DNA of 64,000 bases from Clostridium sp. CF012 (GTDB taxonomy: Bacteria; Bacillota; Clostridia; Clostridiales; Clostridiaceae). Shown piece after piece: positions 52,861-60,803 of this stretch. Within the stretch, counting starts at the first letter, position 1, and each line of letters starts with the position of its first letter. The stretch is from the NCBI RefSeq assembly GCF_018861755.1, contig NZ_JAHLEF010000025.1:1-64000 (forward strand). Reading direction: 5' to 3'. Made by a program: the position numbers and the translations under genes. The notes below the pieces were generated by a model. The model was not told where the DNA came from and searched no databases. It worked only from the letters and a program-made list of their open reading frames with translations.

Positions 52861-53991
52861 TGGAAACTTTACCGTAAATATGGTATGTTCCAAGTTGCTT
52901 TCCGCTATTATAATTCCGCCATGGGCCGTGACGATTTCCTTGGCGATTGCCAGACCCACCCCCGCTCCGCCGGTGTTTGTGGAGCGGGCGGTATCAAGCC
53001 TGTAAAATTTTTCAAAAATGATGTCCAGTTTTTGGGAAGGAATTGGATCACCCTGATTGGTGAAAGCAATACAGATATTTTCCCCTTGCTTATCCGCTGA
53101 AATGTCAATAACGCTATTTTCATAACTATAGGCAATGGCGTTTTTCAGAATATTGTTGAAGACACGGGCAATCTTGTCCGCGTCACCCACCAGAATGAGA
53201 TCCTCTGGAACGCGGGCTATGGCCTGTTTCCCCTGCGGTGTAAGCATAGGGTAAGCCTCATCAACCATCTGCGAAAGCATAAAAGCGAGTTTTATTTTCC
53301 CTTTATTCAAAACAATGGACTGCAGATTAAATCTTGTAATTTCAAAAAACTCATTAATCAATTCTTCCAATCTGTAAGCCTTATTTAAAGCTATCCCAAC
53401 GTACTTCGCCTTTTGCTCTGCCGGCATGTCTGGTGCTTCATCCAAAATACTCAGGTATCCGATTACTGAAGCAAGTGGTGTTTTTAGGTCATGTGCCAAA
53501 TAAGTAATTAGATCATTTTTTCGCTGCATTTCTGTTTGCACAAGCTGCTGATGCTTTTGTGTAATTGCTTTTGTCTTGATAAGCTGTATTTCAATTTCAG
53601 AATATTTTCGGGGTAGTGTTAAGTCATCATTGTTTGACTTTATGTAGGAACTCATCCTTTCTGTAATAAAGGTGATGTCTTTTTTACTTCTATAACGCGC
53701 ATAAAAATGTGCAATAATACTTGTCCATAATGCTAAAATTAATACAAAAGCAATAATTATATTAATAAAAAAATATTTTATTTCGATCCAGCTTCTATAT
53801 ATGGCTCCTACTTTTACGCGAGTTGGGTAATCGCTATGAACATAAAATTCATTATAAAACCATTCTTTAAATGCTCCGTTAAATACTTTGTTCACCAGCC
53901 ATATCATACCTAAACATAACAGGATAATTACAAAGATAATAAGACTAGCTTTTAAAATGCTCTTTTTTTTATTTTTCAATTTTGTAACCAA
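52855..53991 (-). CDS. VanS-like sensor histidine kinase
   Basis: Protein of 378 residues. Two membrane helices (about 13-33 and 72-93) flank a short loop of about 40 residues. H-box TYLAHDLKTPLASVIGYLSIL, N-box NILKNAIAYSY, and G-box GGAGVGLAIAKEI are intact. The gene begins at TTG 53991, inside the response-regulator end. Its 3' third is much richer in GC than the surrounding DNA, a sign of foreign origin. It would sense glycopeptide or lipid-II stress and phosphorylate the adjacent regulator. Confidence 0.92.
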   Translation of the reverse strand: MVTKLKNKKKSILKASLIIFVIILLCLGMIWLVNKVFNGAFKEWFYNEFYVHSDYPTRVKVGAIYRSWIEIKYFFINIIIAFVLILALWTSIIAHFYARYRSKKDITFITERMSSYIKSNNDDLTLPRKYSEIEIQLIKTKAITQKHQQLVQTEMQRKNDLITYLAHDLKTPLASVIGYLSILDEAPDMPAEQKAKYVGIALNKAYRLEELINEFFEITRFNLQSIVLNKGKIKLAFMLSQMVDEAYPMLTPQGKQAIARVPEDLILVGDADKIARVFNNILKNAIAYSYENSVIDISADKQGENICIAFTNQGDPIPSQKLDIIFEKFYRLDTARSTNTGGAGVGLAIAKEIVTAHGGIIIAESNLEHTIFTVKFPS

Positions 53992-54673
53992 CTCCCCATA
54001 CCGTTTTGATGTATTTGGGATGCTCTGCGGAATCGTGCATCTTTTCCCTCAAATGCCGGATGTGTACCATTACCGTATTATTGCTGTTCTTGAAATATTT
54101 GTCTCCCCATACCTGGTGAAACAACTCTTCAGAACTAACTACACGCCCCCGATTGGAACCCAGCACACACAGAATTGAAAACTCTATAGGAGTAAGTGAG
54201 AGTTTCTCCTCATTCAACATACATTCATGATTATCTATGTCCAAAACCAGACCGGAAAATGCAATCAGCCGTTCTTCTTCGGCTGACTCCATAGAATTGT
54301 ACTTAGTAGATCTGCGAAGTTGCGCCTTTACACGAGCAATCAGTTCTAGTGGACGAAAAGGCTTTGTAATATAGTCATCCGCACCTAATGTAAGACCAGT
54401 TATCTTATCGATTTCTTCCTCCTTGGCAGTCAGCATAATTACTGGAAAATTATGATTTTCCCGGATACACTGACAGATTGAAAACCCATCTACATCGGGA
54501 AGCATTACATCCAAAATAGCGAGATCTAATTTTTCATTTTCAATACATTTTAGAGCATCCTGACCATTATAAAATTTGAAAACATTGTAATCCTCATTTT
54601 TCAGATAAACTTCTACTAAATCCGCAATAGCTTGTTCATCATCAACTATTAATATATTCGTTAACACAATCAT
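53969..54673 (-). CDS. VanR-like response regulator
   Basis: Start ATG 54673 follows AAAGGAGGG closely; 234 residues beginning MIVLTNILIVDDEQAI. Phospho-Asp in LAILDVMLPDVDGFSI, Lys in ITKPFRPLEL, and a winged helix ending KTVWGVGYKIE. It overlaps the kinase gene by 23 nt. TTAAG-type boxes upstream of itself, the carboxypeptidase, vanW and the distant vanY make up its proposed regulon. Confidence 0.93.
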   Translation of the reverse strand: MIVLTNILIVDDEQAIADLVEVYLKNEDYNVFKFYNGQDALKCIENEKLDLAILDVMLPDVDGFSICQCIRENHNFPVIMLTAKEEEIDKITGLTLGADDYITKPFRPLELIARVKAQLRRSTKYNSMESAEEERLIAFSGLVLDIDNHECMLNEEKLSLTPIEFSILCVLGSNRGRVVSSEELFHQVWGDKYFKNSNNTVMVHIRHLREKMHDSAEHPKYIKTVWGVGYKIEK

Positions 54674-54694
54674 CACCCTCCTTTTTTTAACCAT

Positions 54695-55119
54695 ATATCC
54701 CCATATTTATTATACTTCGAAGCAAAAAACATTTGGTAACCTTCTCCTTATCAAAATCTTAAGACTTTATGAATACTGACTTTATCCTATGTCTATTTTA
54801 GTGCATAACGGCTATAATTAATTACAATTCATTATAATGAACGAGGTAAGAAACCTTTTGTTTTTTTATCATTACCCATTTTGTAAGGATTTTGAATTAT
54901 TTTCACCATTATATAACATAACAGTAAATATTGAAAGCAACCAACCTTTGCCTTACAATATTTTCCTACTTGCATCCAGGTTAGAAACAATTGTATAATG
55001 AAGTTTAGCAACATAATTAGTCTTTTTTAAGAAAATATATATTTTTTAACATAATTCTTTATTTATAATATAATAAAAAATATTATTAGTATTGATAGCC
55101 ATTTTAAGGAGGTTCATAA
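54695..55119. other. Intergenic region between vanR-like and 3D-domain genes
   Basis: About 425 AT-rich bases between divergent genes. It contains CTTAAGACTT at 54758 (possible VanR box) and the promoter and RBS (AAGGAGG) of the 3D-domain gene. A 60-codon frame at 54832-55014 has no RBS or recognisable protein and is not called. Confidence 0.5.
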
Positions 55120-56157
55120 ATGAATAAAAAAATAATATCTGTTCTTATGATGCTAACATTAACAATAACTATCAATGTCAATACTTTTGCTGCACCAAAT
55201 ACTAATGAAACATCTGAATTAGAACAAGCTCAAAGCAGCAAAAAAGCTTTACAGATAAAAGTACAGAATTTCAACAATGAAATTGATGAAGTATTAAATA
55301 AAATTGACATTAACAAATCTAAAATGAATGACATCACTCAAGATGTAAGAAAAACACAAACTAAATTAGAAATTGTAGAAAAAAACGCTATCGATCAAGA
55401 AGACTTGTTTGAAAAAAGGGCAAGAGCTATGTATATAAATAGTCTAGATAGTTATCTTGAGGTACTTCTAGATTCAACTAGTTTTAGTGATCTTATATCG
55501 AGAGTAGATACGCTTGGAAGGATAATAGAGTATGATAAAAATCTCATTGCTAAAATAGAAAAACAAAGAAATTCTATAATAAAACATAAAGACACTTTAA
55601 ATAATGAGAATGATAAATTATCAGCGCTAAAAGCAAATAATGAAATTATTCTAACAAAATTAAGTAAAGATATAAAAGAACACAAGGTGCTTCTTAGCAA
55701 CGTAACTAAAAAAGAAACTAAATTAATTGCTAACAAAAATGCAAAAGAATTAGCCGCTGCAAAAATAAAAAAAGAACAAGCAGCAATCAAGAGATTTACT
55801 ATGTCTAGACACTTAGCTTCTAGTAAAAGTTCAACGTCTAAATCTGATGCTATCCCTATTGATGTATCAAACTCAACTAACTACTTCATTATGGAATCAA
55901 CCGCATATTCAATGGATGGTTTTACATCATCAGGTGCTAGAACAAACAGAGATCCAAATGGATACAGCACTATAGCTGTGGACCCTAGGGTTATACCAAT
56001 GGGCTCTAAAGTTCATATAGAAGGCTACGGATATGCTATTGCATCAGATACTGGTTCAGCTATTAAAGGTAACATCATCGATGTATTTTTTAATACAGAA
56101 GCTGAAGTACTTAATTGGGGACGAAGAAATGTAAAAATCCGTATAATAAATGACTAA
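55120..56157 (+). CDS. Secreted coiled-coil protein with C-terminal 3D domain
   Basis: Protein of 345 residues. A signal peptide (MNKKIISVLMMLTLTITI, cleaved after TFA) is followed by a long coiled coil (about 32-225) of the CwlO/FtsX-cofactor type. The C-terminal 3D domain starts MESTAYSMDGFTSSGARTNRD and has the conserved AVDPRVIPMGSKVHIEGYG and ASDTGSAIKGNIIDVFF with the three aspartates. 3D domains resemble MltA lytic transglycosylases, so it is a probable cell-wall hydrolase. RBS AAGGAGG. Confidence 0.9.
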   Translation: MNKKIISVLMMLTLTITINVNTFAAPNTNETSELEQAQSSKKALQIKVQNFNNEIDEVLNKIDINKSKMNDITQDVRKTQTKLEIVEKNAIDQEDLFEKRARAMYINSLDSYLEVLLDSTSFSDLISRVDTLGRIIEYDKNLIAKIEKQRNSIIKHKDTLNNENDKLSALKANNEIILTKLSKDIKEHKVLLSNVTKKETKLIANKNAKELAAAKIKKEQAAIKRFTMSRHLASSKSSTSKSDAIPIDVSNSTNYFIMESTAYSMDGFTSSGARTNRDPNGYSTIAVDPRVIPMGSKVHIEGYGYAIASDTGSAIKGNIIDVFFNTEAEVLNWGRRNVKIRIIND

Positions 56158-56266
56158 TAAATCCCATACTTACTTTTTCATATAAAAAGATTAATATCGT
56201 AAAATAGCTATGTTGGTATAAAAGTAATATAATCTAAAAATCAATATAATAAGGAGGTCTTGTTAA

Positions 56267-57136
56267 ATGAATAAGAAATTAGTCTTAGGTGTAATGTTAA
56301 CAGCAAGTTTGTTTGCAACACCTATAAACAATGTATACGCTGATTCATATAAGAGTGTTACTATAGGGTATGATTTGACGAATCAACAGAAAGAGGACAT
56401 GCTAAAGTATTTTGGTGTAGATAGGAATAGTGCGAGTGTTGTTGAAGTTACAGCTAGTGAGGAGAAGAAATATCTAGGAGGTACAGTATCTAGAGATCAA
56501 TTAGGTAATAAGTCGATATCATGTTCCTATATTGAGCCAACAACTACTGGTGGTTTAGTAGTGAATACAAGTAATGTAACATGGGTAAATGATAGTATGA
56601 TAAAGAATGCCCTAATTACAGCAGGAATTGAGAATGCTAATGTTAAAGTTTCTGCACCATTCACTGTATCAGGTACGGCAGCTATGACTGGCATATTAAA
56701 GGGATTCGAAAATAGTAAAGACGGTAAAAAATTAGATGAAAGTACAAAGAAAACAGCTAATGAAGAGGTCGCAGTTACAGGCAAACTAGGTGAAAAAATT
56801 GGACAAGATAAAGCTGCGGGATTAATCAATGAAGTAAAGAGTGAAGTTATAAAAGATAAACCTAAGAATGAGGAAGGTATAACGAAAATAGTAAATAATG
56901 TAACAAATAATTACAATTACAATCTGTCTAAAGATGATGTAAGTGGTATTGTTGGATTAATGACAAATGTAAATAAATTAAACTTGGATTACAGCAAAGT
57001 AAAAGGACAGCTTGAGGGTGTAGCTAGTACAATGAAAAATACATTAGATAGTGATAAGGCTAAAGGTTGGTTCGCAAGCGTGTGTGATTCTATTGGAAAT
57101 TTTTTCAAAGGAATATCAGATAGTTTAAAATCATAA
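56267..57136 (+). CDS. DUF1002 secreted protein
   Basis: Protein of 289 residues with a signal peptide (MNKKLVLGVMLTASLFATPI, cleavage near VYA-DS). The DUF1002 domain is recognisable in SVTIGYDLTNQQKEDMLKYFGV, CSYIEPTTTGGLVVNTSNVTWV and VKVSAPFTVSGTAAMTGIL. The C-terminus is helical. Family function is unknown; it is common in Firmicute surface proteomes. An IS256 element is inserted exactly at its stop codon (TAA 57134-57136 belongs to the target duplication), leaving the coding region intact but removing any native terminator. Confidence 0.9.
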   Translation: MNKKLVLGVMLTASLFATPINNVYADSYKSVTIGYDLTNQQKEDMLKYFGVDRNSASVVEVTASEEKKYLGGTVSRDQLGNKSISCSYIEPTTTGGLVVNTSNVTWVNDSMIKNALITAGIENANVKVSAPFTVSGTAAMTGILKGFENSKDGKKLDESTKKTANEEVAVTGKLGEKIGQDKAAGLINEVKSEVIKDKPKNEEGITKIVNNVTNNYNYNLSKDDVSGIVGLMTNVNKLNLDYSKVKGQLEGVASTMKNTLDSDKAKGWFASVCDSIGNFFKGISDSLKS

Positions 57137-57141
57137 ATGAG
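57134..57141. repeat. Target site duplication, left copy
   Basis: TAAATGAG, repeated exactly at 58766-58773 on the other side of the insertion sequence. Confidence 0.85.
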
Positions 57142-58765
57142 GAGCCTGTAAATAATTTTGTGTAAACAGATTAAAAAGTACTCTTTCTTGGCAATAATTG
57201 AGATAAGCTAATTATCCAATATTGTAAGGAGGAGTATTTTTATGTCAGATATTTCTAAGGAGATTTTAAGAGATTATATTAATGAGCAAAAGTTTGCAAA
57301 CCCAAATGAGGTTTTAACTGCTATGAAGAGCATGTTCAGAGATGTTCTTCAGGAAGCATTAGAAGCTGAGATGGATTTAGAACTTGGGTATGACAAATAT
57401 GATATTTCAGAAAAACAAACTCTAAATAGTAGAAATGGTTACTCTAAAAAAACTGTTAAATCAGAGCTCGGAACAGTAGAGCTTAATATACCACGTGATA
57501 GAAATGGAGAATTTGAGCCTAAAATTTTGCCTAAGCATCAGAGAAATATAACTGGAATTGAAGATAAAATAATGGCTCTATATGCGGCTGGAATGACTAC
57601 AAGAGATATATCAGAACAAGTAAAAAATCTATATGATGTTGATATATCCGCTGAAATGGTTTCAAATATAACAAACAGGATTATGCCTGCAGTTACAGAG
57701 TGGCAAAATAGACCCCTTGAAAAAACATATTCTTTCGTTTTTATGGATGCAATTCATTACAAGGTGCGTGATGACAAGCATATTGTAATCAAAGCAGCTT
57801 ATGTTGTATTGGGTGTAAATATGGATGGTGAAAAAGAAGTTCTTGGTATATGGGTGGGTGCAAATGAAAGCAGTAAGTTCTGGCTTTCAGTGCTTAATGA
57901 CCTTAGAAATAGAGGCTTGCAGAACGTTTTAGTATTCTGTGTAGGTGGTTTAAATGGTTTTAAGGAAGCCATAGGCTCTGTATATCCTTATGCAAAGATA
58001 CAGCGTTGTATAATCCATCAATTGAGAGCAAGTATGAAATATGTGCCATATAAAGACAAAAAGGCTTTTGTAGCCGATTTGAAAACTGTTTATGGTGCAG
58101 TAAACGAAGATGTTGCACTTGAAAATTTAATTTCAGCAAAAGAAAAGTGGGGTAGTAAGTATCCAAATGCAATAAAGAGCTGGGAAGATAATTGGGATAA
58201 TCTTATAACTTTCTTTGTATTTCCTGATTATATTCGTAGGATCATTTACACCACAAATGCTATAGAAAGCCTTAATAGTCAATTTAGGAAAGTCACTAAG
58301 ACAAAACTTATATTTCCTAATGACGATAGTCTTATGAAAATGCTGTATTTGGCTACGGAAAAAGTAAGCAGAAAATGGACTCGAGTATACGCAGATTGGG
58401 ATCTTGTTATTAGCCAGCTCAATATATTATTTAGTGAAGTTCTAAATGCTGGAGCATAGCTTAGGGGACTCCGTCCCCAAACCCCTGAGGTTTATCGCTT
58501 TAATTCTAACAGGAACGTTCAAAACGGGCAACCCAAGGGGTCACCCGTTCCTGTATAGAAAATTAATAACCGCTCGGGTTGCTCCTCAGCATTGCCCTGT
58601 CCTGTTATTAAGCATGTATATTATTTACCAATTGTGCAGATAATATACCATAAAGGCATGACGAAGTTAAAATATTCGTCGACTTTAATTTACATTTTTT
58701 AACAAATAAATAATAAATCAATTTTTGTCCATAGAGAGAGAATACACAAAATTATTTACACACCC
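57142..58765 (+). mobile_element. IS256-family insertion sequence
   Basis: Terminal inverted repeats share an exact 18-bp core TGTAAATAATTTTGTGTA (57147-57164, and inverted at 58743-58760). An 8-bp target duplication TAAATGAG flanks it, the usual size for IS256. The element is about 1.62 kb and carries one transposase gene plus a 300-bp non-coding tail with GC-rich hairpins (58464-58478; 58509-58554). The exact duplication suggests recent insertion. Confidence 0.9.
57242..58459 (+). CDS. IS256-family transposase with a lost catalytic Asp
   Basis: Protein of 405 residues, full length for the family. First Asp is Asp169 in FMDAIHYKVRD and the Glu is Glu342 in TTNAIESLNSQFRK. The second Asp, normally in the CVDGLKGF motif, is Gly235 here (CVGGLNGF; codon GGT at 57944-57946, one base from GAT). 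Loss of this residue should abolish transposition. The C/C(2)H region CIIHQLRAS is intact. RBS AAGGAGG. Confidence 0.92.
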   Translation: MSDISKEILRDYINEQKFANPNEVLTAMKSMFRDVLQEALEAEMDLELGYDKYDISEKQTLNSRNGYSKKTVKSELGTVELNIPRDRNGEFEPKILPKHQRNITGIEDKIMALYAAGMTTRDISEQVKNLYDVDISAEMVSNITNRIMPAVTEWQNRPLEKTYSFVFMDAIHYKVRDDKHIVIKAAYVVLGVNMDGEKEVLGIWVGANESSKFWLSVLNDLRNRGLQNVLVFCVGGLNGFKEAIGSVYPYAKIQRCIIHQLRASMKYVPYKDKKAFVADLKTVYGAVNEDVALENLISAKEKWGSKYPNAIKSWEDNWDNLITFFVFPDYIRRIIYTTNAIESLNSQFRKVTKTKLIFPNDDSLMKMLYLATEKVSRKWTRVYADWDLVISQLNILFSEVLNAGA

Positions 58766-58773
58766 TAAATGAG
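58766..58773. repeat. Target site duplication, right copy
   Basis: TAAATGAG directly after the right inverted repeat of the IS. Confidence 0.85.
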
Positions 58774-58930
58774 ATAAGCATGTGATGAATATTTCAAACG
58801 AGTAAGAATAATTCACTACCATAACTACATTTCTTTTACTATCACAAGTAAGTATTAAGCATTGGCTTAAGTGGCTAAAACCTTGAATTCCATCGGTTCG
58901 AGGTCAAATCAAATTAAATCAAGGTATAAG

Positions 58931-58964
58931 AAAATCCACAACTAATTAATTAGTTGTGGATTTT
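58931..58964. terminator. Perfect 34-bp palindrome, terminator of the NADH oxidase gene and repeat-family member
   Basis: AAAATCCACAACTAATT and its exact complement without spacer. It lies downstream of the minus-strand oxidoreductase gene and gives a T-run there. It shares CCACAACTAATTAATTAG with 39526-39577. Confidence 0.8.
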
Positions 58965-58969
58965 ACTGA

Positions 58970-58985
58970 TGGAGGCGAACCATAC
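58970..58985. repeat. 16-bp repeat, copy 1
   Basis: TGGAGGCGAACCATAC, identical to 60833-60848. Adjacent to the palindrome above. The stretch 58774-58930 before it holds no supported gene. Confidence 0.75.
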
Positions 58986-59032
58986 CTAACTTTATCACTG
59001 TCCATAATTTTCCATAATTAAATTTTCATTAT

Positions 59033-60364
59033 CTATAATGCTTTAAGTGCCACGGTGTTTAATAAACTCCACGGTTTATTGAAGTGAGGCTGGAAGAAGA
59101 AATCTGTCATTGCCAATTCTTCTATGGTCATATTGTTTTGTATTACCACAGATAAAGTATTCATATGCTGAGTCAAGTCCTCTTCAGATATTATTTGTCC
59201 TCCAAGTATTCTTCTTGTATTTTTTTCATATACAAGCTTTAACATAGCTTCACTAAAGGTTGGCATAAACTCTGGTCTATTATTCTCGTTTATAGTTACA
59301 GAACATATATCCATAGAAGTAGTACGTTTTGCTACCTCCTCAGTAAGACCAGTAGACGCAATATACTTGTCATATATCTTTATTCCTGAGGTTCCTTGGG
59401 TCCCCATATACTTAAGCGTTGGCTCAAGTAAATTTTTAGCTACAAGTGTTCCCATTCTAACAGCATTTGTTGCTAGTGGTATATATCTCTTATCCTTTGC
59501 TGGGTTATATTCTACCACACAACAATCTCCTGCTGCATATACTCCCTCAGCACTAGTTCTCATATACTCATCTATTATTATTGCTCCATTTGGAAGAGTA
59601 TCTAATTTATCCTTAACAATCATTGTGTTTGGTACAAAGCCTATACAAAGTATAACTAAGTCTGCTTCTATAGTATTTTTATCAGTAACTACTTTAGCTA
59701 CCTTTCCATCATCGCCTTCGAATTTTTGAACTTTTTCTCCTAGTATTAAGTTTATTCCGTGGTCTCTAAATTCCCCTTCGGCTATATCTGTAAACTCTTT
59801 ATCAAGGTACTTACTCATTATTCTCTCTTCTGCATCAATTAAGGTTATATTCTTATCCTTTATTTCAAAAGCTTCAGCTAGTTCCACTCCTATATATCCT
59901 GCACCTATAACTACTACATTCTTAGATTTATTAGATTTTTCTATAATCGTCTTAGCATGATCATAATTCTTACAAAGTAATATATTTTCAAGGTTCTTGC
60001 CTTCAAAATTAGGAACTATTGGCCATGATCCCATGGTAAGAACTATTTTATCGTATTTCTCATTTGTTATTTCATTATTTTTTAAGTTTTTAGCTATAAT
60101 CCTTTTCCCTTCTACGTCTATCTCCGTTACATCATAATTCATTCGCATATTTATTCCATTGTTTCTCAAATTTTCTACTGAATTATAAAATAATTTTTCT
60201 GGTTCATTAACTATACCTGACACACTTAAAGCTATACCACAGGACAGAAAGGATACATTATCATTCCTTTCATAGACAGTGATTTCACTATCTGGATAAA
60301 GCTCCTTTGCATTTACTACAACCGCTGTGCCTGCATGAGTACATCCTACAATTGCAATTTTCAT
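59033..60364 (-). CDS. NADH oxidase / CoA-disulfide reductase family flavoprotein
   Basis: Protein of 443 residues. N-terminal FAD site IAIVGCTHAGTAVV, the single redox cysteine in VSFLSCGIAL (about residue 44), NAD site VVIGAGYIGVELAEAF, and VYAAGDCCVV, with a C-terminal dimer domain ending FFFQPHFNKPW. The lone cysteine forms a sulfenic acid in water-forming NADH oxidases or binds CoA in disulfide reductases. In an anaerobe a role in O2 detoxification is likely. RBS GGGAGGTC. Confidence 0.9.
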   Translation of the reverse strand: MKIAIVGCTHAGTAVVVNAKELYPDSEITVYERNDNVSFLSCGIALSVSGIVNEPEKLFYNSVENLRNNGINMRMNYDVTEIDVEGKRIIAKNLKNNEITNEKYDKIVLTMGSWPIVPNFEGKNLENILLCKNYDHAKTIIEKSNKSKNVVVIGAGYIGVELAEAFEIKDKNITLIDAEERIMSKYLDKEFTDIAEGEFRDHGINLILGEKVQKFEGDDGKVAKVVTDKNTIEADLVILCIGFVPNTMIVKDKLDTLPNGAIIIDEYMRTSAEGVYAAGDCCVVEYNPAKDKRYIPLATNAVRMGTLVAKNLLEPTLKYMGTQGTSGIKIYDKYIASTGLTEEVAKRTTSMDICSVTINENNRPEFMPTFSEAMLKLVYEKNTRRILGGQIISEEDLTQHMNTLSVVIQNNMTIEELAMTDFFFQPHFNKPWSLLNTVALKAL

Positions 60365-60775
60365 ATATATTGACCTCCCTTAAATTTAAATTTATTATAA
60401 AATACAATCCTTGCTAAGTTATTGTTTTTATTTAATAATGTTATTTATTATTTAACATTCATTATCTATAATATAACTCTACTTTTCTATTTATTCAATA
60501 TTAATTTTAGCCTGTACACTCAAGTAAGATTTACTATACGCATGTTTGCTTTAATATTAACAAAGTTTCGCAAAGATTCGATGATAATAAAATACCAGCC
60601 TATTTCTTCTCTATACTCACCACACACTCCTCTTGACTTGTTCGAGGAAATATTTCAAAGAAGACTATATACTTCCCCTAAAAAGTGCAAACCCCACTCT
60701 AAAAATGAACACCCCTAAATTCAAAATCAAAGCTTTCAGTTTAATTTTCACACTATATTTCAACCAAAAAAACAA
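60365..60775. other. Intergenic region with a possible transposase relic
   Basis: About 410 bp. A plus-strand frame around 60570-60720 reads MIIKYQPISSLYSPHTP then LDLFEEIFQRRL, which recalls the start of some IS transposases, but it then degenerates. No gene is called. The NADH oxidase promoter lies at its left end. Confidence 0.35.
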
Positions 60776-60803
60776 CAAAAACCCCTGAATTCAAGGGTTT
60801 TTC
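60776..60803 (-). terminator. Terminator overlapping the VanW-domain gene stop
   Basis: AAAACCC and GGGTTTT pair around CTGAATTCAA, followed on the minus strand by TTGTTGTTTTTTTGG. The left arm includes the stop codon. Confidence 0.7.

Noticed and set aside
54832-55014. 60-codon minus-strand frame between the vanR-like and 3D-domain genes
   Set aside because: No ribosome site and no recognisable protein features in its low-complexity sequence.
58860-58915. tRNA-like stretch containing GGTTCGAGGTCAAATC
   Set aside because: It has a T-loop-like GGTTCGA, but the flanking bases do not form the T-stem, and no acceptor, D or anticodon stems can be paired.
60422-60718. 98-codon plus-strand frame upstream of the NADH oxidase
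   Set aside because: Starts in AT-rich non-coding sequence with no RBS. Only a short middle part recalls an IS transposase start, so it is noted as a possible relic, not a gene.
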